A program made the translations under genes and the position numbers. Shown piece by piece: positions 12,216-25,600 of a stretch of DNA of 64,000 bases (the stretch's first letter is position 1; each line of letters starts with the position of its first letter). Below the pieces are notes generated by a model. It was given only the letters and a program-made list of their open reading frames with translations. It ran no database searches and had not been told where the DNA came from. Source of the DNA: Zygnema cylindricum. Lineage: Eukaryota; Streptophyta; Zygnematophyceae; Zygnematales; Zygnemataceae. Where the stretch lies: assembly GCA_037447655.1 (NCBI GenBank), contig JBBHKE010002582.1, positions 1 to 64,000 on the forward strand, written 5' to 3'.

Positions 12216-12766
12216 TTTGGTTATGTAGAATTTCGACTTTTGCGACCTCCAAACTCTGGGTAAGCTAAAAAATGGGACATGTAGGATATTGGCAAAACTC
12301 TACCGATGGACAACACTACATTTTTGTCTTCAACACAGTATGCCCAACGTGACAAAAATCATTACAAACACGAATCGTGTGTTATGTACTAAAGTGGATA
12401 TCTTAACGTGACACATAGACTAGTCTATTCGTTTATGGATGTTTCTTGGGTCCACAGGTGTAGGAGTTTGACCATATGTGGCGAACAACTTCGAGCTCGT
12501 ACATAGCTTGTCACTAACAAGTCGAGTTCTGATTCGCCAATGAGATTATGTTTTCTTTAATTACGGAATTTGAATTAAAGACTTGTCCTCCAGTAAATTA
12601 AAAGACTGTTGGTCTTAGAATCACCTCTGACATAAAAAAAGACGTGGAGGAAGCGATCGTGTTCTTATGACGACAAATCTATTACAGAAGATGACAAAGA
12701 CTAATGACTTCTTCGCTGTCCCGTTTATTATCCGTTGTGTCTAGGTTTTGCGAAATGCATTACGGT
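12216..12766. other. intergenic, no gene seen
   Basis: No coding frame or repeat that I can support. It lies between the LTR-like fragment and the tandem duplication, and may include the remainder of that LTR. Confidence 0.4.
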
Positions 12767-14165
12767 ATGTCCCCATGTACTCGTAACATAAAGCAAATTT
12801 TCTTTGTATTTTAGCGCGGATCCTCCGGACCCGGTTTTCAAGTGTCCCTATGTGTAAGAACGTAATCGTAACTTACGTTTGTGACGATTGTATATGTCGA
12901 CGATGTCATCGTCTACAATCTGTGTTGCCGCACGTTATTTTTTGGAACTGCTTGTGACGTCGCATGTCTTACCGTGACATTGTAGACGTACCGCATTCCA
13001 GCTTGTGTCGTTTCACGGTTGAAGAAGATGTGTTTTGCCTTCGCGTCTCCTTTCCGGTAGACGTGAAACAGCATTAGAATTACGAGACACGTGCAAAAAA
13101 AAAATCCTTACTGAGCGAAAACGGACAAAACCAAGCAAACTGTGTACTTTTTTTCGTCGTATTGAATGCAAACAAACAAAACATAGCAAATTCTGTACTC
13201 TTCTTTGTCCTTGGAATTCGCATGAAAATTTTCAAAAATTACGGCACGTGCGAAAATATGTTCCTATTTGTTTATCGAAAATACCTAGTTTTAAAACTTA
13301 TCGCGCATGTGTTTTAAACATAAGTTTGAAGATGACGTTTTTTATCGTGGAAGTGGGTTGAAAAATACAAGACGACAAATTCTCGTACATCCTAAGTTCG
13401 AGGATGACGCAAATTGTACGGTACAAATTTGCGATTCCTTCGTACGGTTGCAACTTAGGGTTTGTCCCCATGTACTTGGAACTTAGCGAACTTGCTTTGT
13501 ATTTTAGCGGTGATTTGCCATACCTGGTTTTCAAGTGTCCCAATGTGTAAATAACGTAATCCTTACTTACGTTTGTGACAATTGTATACGTCGACAATAC
13601 TTGTGACGGTGTCAACGTCTACAATCTGTGTTGTCGCACGTTATTTTTTGGAACTGCTTGTGACGTCGCATGTCTTACCGTGACATTGTAGACGTACCGC
13701 CTTCCACCCTGTGCAGTTTCACGGATGAAAAAGATGCGCTTTGCCTTTGCGTCTCATGTCCGGTCGATGTGAAATGTCATCGGAATTTTGAGAACCCTGC
13801 AAAAAAAAAACCCTACTGAACAAAAGCGAACAAAACCAAACAAATTGTGTACTTTTCTTCGTCGTATTGAACACAAACAGACAAAACATAGCGAGTTCTG
13901 TACTTTTCTGTCCTTAGAATTCGTATGAAATTTTTTGAAAATTATGGCACGTGCGAATGTATGTTCCTATTTGTTTATCAAACATATATAGTTTTAAAAC
14001 ACATTGCGCATGTGTTTTAAATGTAAGGTTGAAGATGACGTTTTTTGTCGTGGAAGTGGGTCGAAAAACACAAGATGACAAATTTTCGTACATCCTAAGT
14101 TCGAGGATGACGCAAATTGTACTCGACAAATTTGCGATTCCTTCGTACGGTTGCAACTTAGGTAG
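12767..14165. repeat. two-copy tandem duplication, about 0.7 kb unit
   Basis: Copy 1 (about 12767-13463) and copy 2 (about 13464-14165) share long blocks. These include TGTCCCCATGTACT at the start, TTATTTTTTGGAACTGCTTG, GTGACATTGTAGACGTACCG, a block with AAGATGACGTTTTTT and a final TACGGTTGCAACTTAGG. The unit has no open frame that is conserved in both copies. The opening motif TGTCCCCATGTA recurs at 14220, 14290 and 63726, so the unit probably belongs to a dispersed repeat family. Confidence 0.8.
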
Positions 14166-14312
14166 GACGGCGCTAAGTTTTACTGGAAAACGACAGAAAT
14201 ATACCCTTACTTATGCACATGGGGACATACCCTTATGTTTTACAGGAAAACGACAGAAAAAAACCCTTACTTACCCTTACTTTATACACATGGGGACATA
14301 CCCTTACTTTTG
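14166..14312. repeat. short tandem repeat with GGAAAACGACAGAAA
   Basis: Two copies of a unit of roughly 60-70 bases hold GGAAAACGACAGAAA, then ACCCTTACTTA, then CACATGGGGACATACCCTTA. A related reversed block with TGTCCCCATGTA and TTGTCGTTTTCCCCC occurs at 63722-63770, so this may be the end of a dispersed element. Confidence 0.6.
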
Positions 14313-14575
14313 AATTTTGGACCCTAAATTGCCGTACCACTCTATGATTGACAACTGTACGACATGCTCTACATTGTTCGAAGACTTCGACTGTAATAGT
14401 ACAAAATTGTATTTTTCATGGTCTGAATTTCGTCTTGTGATTCTTGAATCCTGTCCTAAGAGCCAGAAGATCTCCTTTGGATCCAACATTTGAAAATGAC
14501 AAAGAAACACGGCTTAACTCTGACTGCCTGGTGTATCTGTACGGCTGTACTATATGTACTTTTGAGTTCTGAACT

Positions 14576-14780
14576 GTACACCTTGAATCGTTATTAGCGT
14601 TGAGAAATTATTAGTGTAAAGAAAAAATTAGCGTCATTCATTCTAATTTAGTGCTAGGAGACGTGGCAGATTATGGTCCACGTCCTTAAATAGTGTAGTT
14701 TATTCTATTTAAGGTATTAATGTCAAAATTTTGGGGTGCCGATATAGAGTTCATAACGCTAATAACGATTCGCGGTGTAG
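14576..14780. mobile_element. MITE, GTAC-ended family (second subtype)
   Basis: The left end reads GTACACCTTGAATCGTTATT and the right end reads AATAACGATTCGCGGTGTAG, so about 20 bases at each end are inverted repeats. Inside are ATTTAGTGC, CCACGTCC and TTAAATAGTG words that recur, reversed, in the element at 38186-38401. It has no coding capacity. Confidence 0.7.
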
Positions 14781-15465
14781 CTTTTAAAAATGAACGGCCA
14801 ATGTGGGCAAAAGAACACTAACAAGCAACTTCTCACTTCTTAGAGAAATCTACACTAGATTATTAGCTACTACTTTAATCAAGCTAAGGTTCGCAACCAC
14901 GAAGGTCATCAACGCGGACGGTCTTCGTGGTGTAAGATTTGAAAGGCCACGTCACACATCTGCCACACCATAGTCAGTTAAATGAGGGCCGCACTTGATC
15001 TCGTTGGAGGACAACATATGGATGTTGACAAGAGAAACCAATAACGGGGCTCAATGGTGGGCTCTCTAATTCTTTCGATTTAAAATATCTTCGGACACTA
15101 TCACTGCCAAAATAATTAAATGATTTGTCAAAAGACCCAAAACTCTCCACCATGAACCGAACGCACTAGGTTGCATTCACTTCCATCCATATGAACCAAG
15201 AGTAAATGAACTCTTTGGGCATTAATATATTGGCAGTTGACACAAGGTGGGTAACATAAAAGCAACATATGTGGGCAACCTAAGCGTAGACAAAGAGCGC
15301 GTAGCATATTGTGTCTACCCTGAAAAGTACCCATCAAGGTAAATTTTAAGGACATCCACAAATTTAACGCTTATCTCAAGCACTTTATGACATGTTTTGG
15401 TTAAGTTGTGACAAACGACGGGTATATTTGTCTCACTAGTGTGTGATGTCCAAAGTCCTATTGTC
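14781..15465. other. intergenic, no gene seen
   Basis: No recognisable coding region, RNA gene or repeat in this stretch. Confidence 0.4.
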
Positions 15466-15645
15466 GAATGTCTAATACCGGATGTCCAATGTTTGTCCCA
15501 TGTCCTACTTCCACCGTACAATGTTCCAAGTTCCAGGTCCCATGTCCTACTTCCACTGTACAATGGTCCAAGTTCCAAGTCCCATGTCTAATGTCTAATG
15601 TCCAAATGCCCAATGTCCACTATCCTCTGTCCTCAATCCACCCGT
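15466..15645. repeat. degenerate TCCAATGTC minisatellite
   Basis: A short repeat of phrases such as GTCCAATGTC, TCCAAGTTCCA and CCCATGTCC, including two near-identical blocks with CATGTCCTACTTCCAC. The same vocabulary fills an intron in each of the two GH16 genes near 50800-51190 and 60365-60545. Confidence 0.65.
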
Positions 15646-16422
15646 CACTATCCATCGTCCACCACTACCACTACCTTTTCACTACCTTGACCACTACCTT
15701 GTTGAGTCAGTGATTGTTTAGTTGGTTCTTGTTTAGTTGGTATTGTTTAGTTGGTACTCGGTCATGGTCATACAGGTGGCTGGTTGACGATCAAGTTAAA
15801 CAATTTTTCCAATAAAATTCAGTTTAGATGTTCCGTAGAAAACCAATGTTCCTCTAAGCTTGTCTATGGAATGCTGCAATGCCTATTTTTATTAAAGTCA
15901 ATCACACTAGGCCACGACTTATATTCAACCGAAAACATAAAATAGTGGTAATAACGTTTTTCAAGGGAGTGGGCTACAATGTGCCGCAGCTCCTTGCACT
16001 AAATCAGTATGCCATATTATAATTTCACATTAATACTGATAAATCCTTACCGCTGTGTAATGTGTTTTTGTGATTAAGAGAGGCTCAAGACTCATCGGAT
16101 GATCATGATTTGCCTCATGTGTTGATCCAATATCGCAGGTTTCCCCTTGACAACAATGTTCCACGGGTTAAATTGTTGCTTTCAAGATTTAATTCTTTCG
16201 AACCAAACGTTAGAGATTGCAATATTTATTTGTCATATAATAACAATATCGGTATTAATATATTTCATTACTAACGCTTATGTTGTAGCTCTTTTTATAT
16301 TACTGCAGTTAAGGACCACGTTTATGTAAAGTTAAGCTACAAGTTAAGCTACAATATTTGCGTTGAGAAACTTCCGTCATGATCTTAGTTTTTTATTTTT
16401 TTAACAATTAATACCAATCTAG
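15646..16422. other. intergenic, no gene seen
   Basis: No supported gene. Short frames near 16147-16329 are rich in hydrophobic codons, but they come from AT-rich sequence and match nothing I know. Confidence 0.4.
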
Positions 16423-17165
16423 TTATCCTTCAAAAGGTACCATCCACACACCAAATGGTGTTAATCCAATGGTCCTATGGTTGAAGTCGGCTATTGACTG
16501 ATTAGGGCAAAAATTTTGGTAAAACTTGCCCAAAGTTTTTCTTCGATCGTGATTCCAAATGTGCATGGTAGGGAGTTTCTTGTCTTCACTCCTGAATTCA
16601 TTTTTTGACAAATCATCGACAAAGATTATGCTTGGAACTTCTCCATAAAATGTAACTCCAAATTCCAGATCCAGTAAAACAAAGTTTCTCGAGCAATGCC
16701 ATATTAATTGCTGAAATATAGCCATTATGTACAGCAACACACGTGTACACACATAAAATGTAACCAAAAAATCTGTTTTCATAATGCAGATGGAAAATCC
16801 ACAAACCGCAAAGAAAAACTACTTGGAAAAAACTACGTAAAAAAAAATCAGAAACAAATTGGCTGGAAAGCTCCTACCTTTAAGAACTACCTTCCGACCT
16901 TTTCGCAAGTATTTTTAAACTGGAGTTGATATCTCGCAATGTTACTGATGTATCTCTTACGCATAATAGAATTGCTGCACTTCCTATATAAAGAAAACCA
17001 CTATCATCATCCCACCATAATCTCGCAAATCCCACCAGGGTTAGGCACAAAGATACACCGAGAATGACTTTGTCTCCATCATCCATTTTTGAAGATGGAT
17101 TGACAAAAGTAACAAACCTTTTCAGCTTCCAGCGTTGAGAATTCTGCTCACAAAACAAAGCCATA
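16423..17165 (-). repeat. inverted, diverged relative of the 34-49 kb array unit
   Basis: On the minus strand this resembles the array units: a small protein reading frame, then a noncoding tail with TACATAATGGCTATATTTCA and GGAGTTACATTTTATGGAG, which in the units read GTACATAATGGCTATATTTC and GGAGTTACATGCC. It is therefore a fifth member of the same family, lying about 18 kb away and in opposite orientation. It is more diverged than the array copies are from each other. Confidence 0.65.
16880..17086 (-). CDS. small predicted two-helix membrane protein
   Basis: I do not recognise this family. The frame from the conserved ATG codes for 68 residues. A hydrophobic stretch (GVSLCLTLVGFARLWW) is followed by an acidic turn (DDD), a second hydrophobic stretch (GFLYIGSAAILLCV) and a charged tail. 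The array genes at 44.9 and 48.4 kb have the same plan. An ATG further upstream at 17163 would add a segment with WKLKRFVTFVNPSSK. This segment is also present in the array copies, but there without an in-frame ATG, so part of it could belong to a spliced upstream exon ending at a CAG just before AATTCT. A GT that could be a splice donor also lies near the 3' end. Function is unknown. Confidence 0.45.
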   Translation of the reverse strand: MDDGDKVILGVSLCLTLVGFARLWWDDDSGFLYIGSAAILLCVRDTSVTLRDINSSLKILAKRSEGSS

Positions 17166-17179
17166 ACAAAAAATAACAA

Positions 17180-17848
17180 AAAGTAACAATTTTTTGAATG
17201 TATAACGTTTTTAGGTCAAGTGGCTACTTGTTTCTAAAAAGAGTAAAGATCTTGCAAAACATGCTTGTAACAATAATTAGGGCAAAATTTCAACATTTTA
17301 AAAAGCGAGTGTTTTTTTCAGTTAAAATGTTCGTGTTTGAATAACAATAAAACTCAAGATAAAACTATCAGTGGAGATACATACCGTTCAGTTCTAATTA
17401 GTGTGTATTATTAATTGGTGAAGCGAATTGATGAATCCAGCTAATAGATCAGAGCCCTAATTGAGTAATTGCACTTCTCTGTTTAAAAAGAGTTTAGCAA
17501 CGCAAACTTTGCTCCTATTTTGCCAAAGAAAGAAAGAAAGGAGGAGAAAGAAAGGTAATTATACTTGGAAAGATACTGCAGCCATTCGGCCTTGTCTTGT
17601 AGCTAGCAGGAATATTTCAAAATTTGTAACTGGCTCGGGGCAGAAAACTGCAACTTGCAAGTCTGAAAATGGTATAGCAGTACAGTTACAGTACTGTACT
17701 ACATATTCTGTACAGCTCCACTGTACAGCTCCACTGTTCATACAGGGAATGCTTTCTGGTACGAATGTCCTAAAGAACGAAAAAATCGCGAGGTCGTACA
17801 GTATTGACGCGTACTTTAAGTGGAGATACGAAACAATACATATTGTAT
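17180..17848. other. intergenic, no gene seen
   Basis: Short frames only. Around 17690-17745 there is a small repeat of TGTACAGCTCCACTGTACAG. Nothing is assignable. Confidence 0.4.
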
Positions 17849-18443
17849 TATTGCACGATTCACACTAGAAATGGATGACGAATGAGATGAGGAAACGAAT
17901 AATCCCGTACCATTCAGGCCCCAAAAAAACAAAAACAGAGGCGCCAATCAGGTCGACCGCTCGACTGTCAACCTTTTTTTTGGAGCATAGGGACGGACAA
18001 AACATACGGTCAAGTGCGTCAAAACTTGACAACTGTGATAAATCATCTTCTTTTACGGATAACCTTTTCGGAATGCAGAAATGCGACTTTGAAAAAAGTC
18101 GTATCCCGAATGAATGATGCGTACTGTAACGATTTTTTTTTAAATGATAACCCAGAAACAAATAGCCAATCAAAATCATCTAAAACAGAACGTAAAAAAA
18201 TGTAAACCTAAAACTTTTTTGGAACTTTGACGAAACGTCCTCCCCGCTTCTTACGGGGGAAAAACGATGGTTTGGTACGAACGGATTTGAGTCATCTGCG
18301 ACTAATCGTACGGCAACATGAATCGCATCGCGACATTTTTGTTGACGTGAAGTGACGTCAAGTGCGATTCACGTCCAAACAAAAAAACGACATTCATTTC
18401 CTCATCTCATCCGTCATCCATTTATAGTGTGAATCGTGCAATA
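17849..18443. mobile_element. inverted-repeat MITE with TA flanks
   Basis: The first 52 bases (starting TATTGCACGATTCACACTA) return as reverse complement in the last 52 bases, with three mismatches. If the repeat is counted from TTGCACG, each side is flanked by TA, as expected for Tc1/mariner-type non-autonomous elements. The 490-base interior has no transposase-like frame. It lies upstream of the ethylene receptor gene. Confidence 0.8.
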
Positions 18444-19669
18444 GAAAAGGTTGGAAATATGTACGGTGCCTTATTCAAAGAATATGTACGGTGCTTATGG
18501 CGTCAGCGGCATTAACGTTCAGCGGTAAACAACAACTAGCCGTCCAAGAGACGATCTGGACGGCCAGAAGACGCCGACTCTAATCTCACGTCAACAATAT
18601 CGAACCTGCAGCAGAAGTTTCAGTAAAGCACATACGAATACGTGACGAACGATGATGTAACATACGAATAGCTCCGCACGGACGATGTCAGAAATCGACC
18701 TCGAATACTGCTTCAATTCTGTACTGAGATTTGAACGGCTCATCTTGATAGGACACCGTACGGATGATGCAATCGTTCTCAAGAACACTAACAGTAATGA
18801 TGACAAAGCTTTATCTGCAAGATATTTCAAGTTGACAAAGTCCCAGCGGCCCCGGATTTGGGGCAAGCATCCATGACGGCTTTTTGTGGTACTTCCTGTA
18901 CCTTTGGCCACGTAAACATGAGTGACATGCAGCTAAACACGTACTGACTACTAAAGGACAAAGTCATTCTGTGATAAAGGGTTTCAGTACTTCGCTCACA
19001 AAAATGTTAGATAGGGATCCTACAGAAAACAATTTGTACTGGTTTTGATTTGCAAAATGCTGCGGCATTAGAACTTCGCCTTACGATCTACTTGCATTGG
19101 CTAATCCGACAGTCACAATACGCCCAATTTCAGCACGCTAAAACGTTTTTTCCGTCTGGTACTTCGGCTATCTTGCAGCCTATCGCGCTTTTGCTAAAGT
19201 GGCCACAAATCCATAAACCATGCTATGAATCTTTTTTTTCCATCGCATCCGTCAGATTCATAATTAAACAAGTGTGCACGAAGAACAAACAGGCAGTTTA
19301 AAGGCCTGAAAAAACGTTAATGCTACACGGTCTACTGTATCCACTGAACTTGCTGAACCACTTTTTGTCCCTTTTGCCAGCTTTTTACCTAGGATTTTTT
19401 TGTCACACCATAAATGGCAAATTCTCCGTATTTCTGGAAAGGAAACCGTACGCTAATCGTATATTTTACTAGTACTTTAAAATCTGAATGATTATACTGT
19501 AATTTTGTGACCAACCGTAAAGTACACTCCTGTACGGTCGTACCTTTTTTCAATTGCTTTGCAGGGGATGATTCTGTAAACCTTGCTCCATGATTGCTTA
19601 CTGCTCGACTGTAGCAATATTTGCTTGTAGGAAAAGTCTGTCAACTATCGAATCAGCAAGCAAGCGTCT
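18444..19669. promoter_or_regulatory. upstream region of the ethylene receptor gene
   Basis: About 1.2 kb without a supported gene separates the inverted-repeat element from the receptor start codon. It should hold the promoter and 5' leader. I see no convincing TATA box or known hormone-response element at a fixed distance, so no site is annotated inside it. Confidence 0.35.
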
Positions 19670-22600
19670 ATGGCACAAAAATGGCTCGGAATCAGTACTT
19701 CTTTGGCTGCTCTTGCAGCCATTACTGCAGCAGCTTCAGCGGCGTCTAGGGCATCCGGAGGAGAGGGAGGAAGGTAATATAAAAAAAGCAGTCTTCCTTG
19801 AAAAAAGAGGAAAGGTCAATTATGTTTTTTTTTTTTTTGTTTTAGAAGCTGTTGTTTGTGAGAGTAATTGGACTGGTAGTGTTTTTGTTTTTGCTTCTGT
19901 ATTCTTGGATTTTAAGAACTGCTTGGGTTATGGAAATTTGTTCGTATTTGCCTTCTTTCAGTTTTTTTAAAGCAGGTAGAGAGGTGGTGTTTGATTTCCG
20001 ATATTCAGTTTTCTTCTTTTGGTACTCTGCATGGGGTTTTCAGTGTAGATGTGGCCATTTCCTACATCTCCTTATACCTTTATTTCTGTTGACTGATGTC
20101 TGAAGCATTTCTTTGTATTTTCTTCTTCTTCTGCTACTCCTGCTGCTTTGTTTAAAATGAGCAGTAGGAGTGGTATCACCTAATCAGTATATATGTATTA
20201 TCATATCTTTTTATCACTATATATCTTTGTATTAGCATTATCATTATCATTGTCATCATTTTTATTTATTATTATGTTTATTAAATATATGCATATTTTT
20301 TTCCCCGGAGCAGTTGGAATATTAATTTGTTTTTTTCTCCTATGTGTCTCCCAATTGAAATTGCATTCCAATAGCTGTGCAGTTTTTCTCACGAGATTCC
20401 TTACCTGACTGCACAACAAGAAGAGATTAAAAGAACGTCAAAGAACGCATCTTAAACGCCTAGTTGTTCTTTTAACCAAAAGAACACACATTTCCATTTT
20501 TTTGCTCCATAAAGCACTTGTAGCTTTCTCTCAGACAAGCACTATTGCCATTTGTTTGTCGGTACGCTGTGTATTGCTATTAGTGCTAAGGTTTTTTCAG
20601 ATTCTGTACTCTTTTTTTCGTGGACACGGTTGGATTATTAATCCAAAGGCTGTGATATAAAGGTACGATTTTTAGATTGGTGATCTCCAAATGAAAATCG
20701 GACGTGTGTGCACGAAGAAAAGCTGGTTCAAAGGGCGAAAAAAACATTAGCACTTCTAGCAATACACGGTTTAGGTCAGCCGATAAGTGTAGGGGAGATT
20801 TCCAGGAGATTTTTAGAACCAAGATAGACATAAAATAGCAAGGTAACAAAGCTTTCCAGCAGTGAGGATTTACAGTGGCCATTTTAATGCCATGAATCGG
20901 TATCGGCACCATCTTTATAGTTGCATGAAGGTCACACTAATTTTATGCATTTTGTTAGTTGGATTATTGGTTTTATGAAAGGGGCAATAACATGTTATTG
21001 ACGCTTTAGTAACAAGTGCATACATATGTCAACAATTGTGTGTTTAATGATAAACTCTAGTTTATATTGAGCATGAACAAAATATTTCAGTTGGAAAAGT
21101 TTTATAGGATGCAACTATTCAAGAAAGTTTGTAGCTGCCGAAGTTTTAATTTTGAATTGGATGCAAGTCTAAGCAAAATTGTATGTCTCACATCGGAGGA
21201 GTCAAAGTTGTTACTTGTTTGAAAATGTTGTTTGTGAAACTTTTTTGTGATTATTGGAGGTTGTATTTGACTTAGTTCTAACAAGCATTAAAAGCCATTG
21301 ACGAAGCTTCGGATTGGCGGTCATGGTTTAGGCCATGTGAACTAGCAACAATTTGTTGGACTCTCTTGTATTTCTTTGATGTTTTTTAATGGTCCTTTAT
21401 TCTTTTGCTCGTGTTAGGGGAAATTTGCAAGTAAGTTACAGTGCCCATTGCTATTACTGTTAAACATTTTTCGGGTACCCGGACTTTTTTAACTTTCTTG
21501 TCAACTGTTGGCAACCATTGTTTTTGTAGGGGTGCAATTGAAAGATAACGGTCTCTCGATTGAACTTGGAAAATTCTGTGATGAGGAAAAGTAATTTTAG
21601 TACCCTGAAAATATTTAACACTAATAGCAATGTAGCAGGCAGTGTAGGCAGTGTAGTTGTGCTTAGGCGATGAGTCACTAATGTTTTTGTCTGCCTATGT
21701 ATCAGGTCCTCTAATGGTGCATATTAAAAATGTTAACACTTTTTGGTTCTTTCTGTTCAGTTAGCCATGAACGCTATTTGTTGTTTCCACTTTCTCTAAG
21801 ATGGTATCTTTCAAGATGACATGGAATTTCTAAGACTGCAAAACACATCTGTTGAACTTCTCTCTACACTTCTTTGTATTGGCCGCTTTGTCTTGCTGCT
21901 GCACAGTATGTATTGGCATTTGCTTCACTAATTTCCTACTGCATTTTTCTTTGGGAGGCTTCTCCTCTGTGTGTGTTGGCATTTGCTTAACTTAGTTTCT
22001 TATTGCATTTTTTGGTGGGATGCAGGCTCCGCCCTCTACCTCGGGTTCTGCCAGCTGTGTGCTCATGTGATGATGATGGATATGGCTTAGACGAAGGAGT
22101 TGCAAGATGTCAGTTAGCCAGGTATGTTTTACAGTTCAGCAATATCTTTTCCTTGAGCCTTATAAGAACAACTTTGAAACTGTAAAACTTCAATTGATGG
22201 ACATGAAATCCATGCCAGGTCATTGAGGTAATGCATTGGTCTAGTGGTTCACGATACTTGTTGGTTGACTTCACTACTTATGCGACAGAAAGAGTCTTTT
22301 GTTCTCGCGGACCGCAGATGTTCCGTAATCGCAAAAGGGTGTTACCCAGTATTGTGGTTCAGCTTATTATGGAGAGAGGTGAAGTAGGTCAATGAATTTT
22401 TTTAGAAGGTTTCTGTTTGAATGAAAAATATCTCTCTCCTGTTATTGTTGTTTAACCTTTAGATGTATGACATTTCAACCTTCAAACTTGTCTTCTTTCT
22501 CATTTTATCTTACAAGTGAGGTTTTTCCTTGTATGCAGTGACTTTCTCATAGCACTTGCCTACTTTTCTATCCCGCTTGAGCTTCTATATTTCTTTCTCC

Positions 22601-25600
22601 GGTCAAAAATTTTCCCACATCGATGGGTTCTACTCCAATTCGGTCTCTTCATTGTACTCTGTGGTATGCACCCTGTATACCTATTGAGTTTTAACTGACT
22701 GAGTGTTACACTTCACTGATTCTCTAGTTCGACAAGTATTGTAGTGTGGATATTATGCCAGTCGTAGTCCATCAAGGTGCAGAAATTGTGAAAATTAGCA
22801 AATTATTTAAGAACTTAAAAAAGGTAAAATTCAGCAGGAAGCTACGCTGAGCTGTGCGAGATATTATAAAAACCAGTATGAGGCAGAACTTTTTGTCATA
22901 CTTCTTTGATAAGGCATTATAAGGGAGTTGAAAACAATTGCAAGTGTAATGCAATTATCCCATGAGCTCCTGACACCCGTGTGTATCTACGCCGAATGAA
23001 CTAGTTATAAGATGTTCGTCTTTTATTAGGGCAAGAAACATTAGGGATGGCTCACAAAGCATTCTTAGGTAGTAATTTGAAAGCATTCAGATGGACGTGG
23101 AAATTAACGCTTGCCCTCTAATGTGAGTATTGAAATTCTTGGAGGTCAAAGGAGATTGCTTGGTTGAATGGGTGATCTATGTTATTTCTATTTTCTCTGA
23201 AATCTAGGCAGCGATCGACAAAATCTTAAGAAACACTGCTTGGAGTTCATGCCATCCACTTACTCCATTTAGAATTGAGTTCTCTTGCCGGTTTTTGTTT
23301 TGCAGTCGAAGTCACTGGTGCCACTGATGACAGGAACTCTAGGAGGGTATAGGTCTTTGTGATGATCTTGTATCTTTTTTTTTCTGAGAGCGACTCTAAA
23401 AGCTTGATGGTGTGGTTGGATAGCACCATTCACTTCTTTTTTGGCCGAGAGCCTTTTAGTTCTGTCGGCAGTTGATTTTGTTGCTGTGGAAAATTACTAC
23501 TTTTGTCAAGTTTCTCCTTGGAAACCCAACTCAGGAAGCTCTGCTCTCTAGCTTTCCATATATTGGTTGGGTGGCATCATTTACATCTTCTTTTTGGCTA
23601 AGATCTTCCTTTTTTCGTGTATAGGTCTGACTCACTTTGTGTCCATTTGGACATATGGTCCACATCCTCGAAGTGTGGCTCTCACTCAGACAATCCTGAA
23701 AGTATTGACGGCGGCTGTCTCATGTGCGACAGCTTTCCTTCTTGTGCGCATAATTCCTGCTCTTCTCAATATCAAGGTACATGTTCCGCTCCTAATTTTC
23801 TTTTTTTACTTTTAATATATCATTTGAGAGAGAGACATGATAAACCACCTCTCTCCTTCATGGAAGATTTCAAGGTGGTCAGGCATTGCGCCTGCATACA
23901 CTTTAAATATTTCTGACACTCCCGTTCACTCCCGTTTTACATGCTTTCTTGCCATGTTCGCCTTTCTCCTTCCCTTCCCCTTACATTTGTAAATGTGTAT
24001 CTCTACATTCATCGTCCATAGCATTAGGTCTTCCTTCATATTTGTGAAGGACTTAAATGTTTCCTCAACTTCCTTACACCTTTCCTTTTGGAGTGAGAGC
24101 AGGTTCGAGAGCTTTTTCTTCAGCATAAGGCAGCACAATTGGACCGAGAGATGGGATTAATTAGGCGACAAGAGGAAGTTGGGCGGCATGTTCGCATGCT
24201 TACCCATGAAATTCGTTCAACACTTGACCGACACACTATCTTGAATACGACTTTGATGGAACTGGCACACAGTCTCTCCCTCGATAATTGTACCATTTGG
24301 ATGCCTGACTCATGTAATGAGCTTTACCAGTTGCATGCTAATTCTTGTCTTTCTGAGTTGCACGTTTCCCTTTTTCAGACTACTCCTTGATCTTTTGTTT
24401 TGGTTCTCAGATATTGGTGTTCTCCCATTTTTATGTGCAAGTCACGTTTTCTTCAGCAGTTTGGTATATTGTGCTTTTCTCCTTGTAGATGCCTCTTGTA
24501 AGGTTTGGGAATCTCTTGTATCTGATGTATTTTTTTTTAAAGACAATTTCATGTTCCAAGAGCTGTATTCAAGCTGAATTATGTTTCGAAGTCGAAAGCC
24601 TGTCACTGTATGACTACTTCAATGCCCTTTTCAATTTTCTTATTTTCCCCTTTTTGTTCTATTTAAATACTTCCAGCTGGCAGTTATCTAGAGCTCACTC
24701 ATGAGCTAGAGAGGCGATTAGTCCAAGTGCCGGTCAGAGTACCATCTTCTGACGCAATGGTTCAAAACATCATTTCAACTCCACGAGCAGTTAGAATCCC
24801 TGGTGATTGTCCACTTGGGAAGGCTAGCTCGTCAAGAGGGTCAGTGGAGTCGCCTATGGCAGGTATGGGTAAATTTGAACTTTTACAGTAAAACTACGGG
24901 AAAAGGGTCATAAGGATAGTTCACTTATGGAAGTGAATTCTGACGTCGTTATTTTAGCATTTTGGTACCTACTGTCAGATGGAAAATTCACATGAGGCAG
25001 TGCATTTTGTTGTTATGTTAGGATTCGATAGCTACGGCCATAAGGAAATAATGCACTGACTGTGAATTCTGTCGTTGTTATGTTACAATTTGATAGCAGA
25101 GTCCCATGACAGAATATCTCCAGTAGTAGATGCTCTGGATTGTGTGATTTTAAAGGAATATAACATATTGGGCGACAGGAAGCTCTAGTAGTTGCAAAGT
25201 GTTTGGCGAGAGTGGACAGTGAATTTGCCTTTTGTTTGTATGGAGGCTATTTGGTCTTCTCTTAACAGGAACTATAGAGAATTGTATCTCCTTGTGGTTA
25301 TTTTTGTGCAGCTGTTAGGTTGCCATTGCTCCAAGTGTATGATCTCAAAGTTGGTGGAAGCTCAGATGAGTCGGATTCGTCGTATGCCATCATGGTTTTG
25401 GTACTTGCTGCAGATTCTAGAAGGTAGTCATTTTTAGACTCTTTCAAATTTTTCAGATTTATGTATGTTTGTGTGTGTTGTTGATACTTGCCGGAGATTC
25501 TACGAGGTAGCGATTTCTCCTGACACTTTTGACTTTCCCAGATTAAAATATGTTTTAGTTATGGACAGTTTTATCATGATTGTGCATGGTAGCTTTTTTG

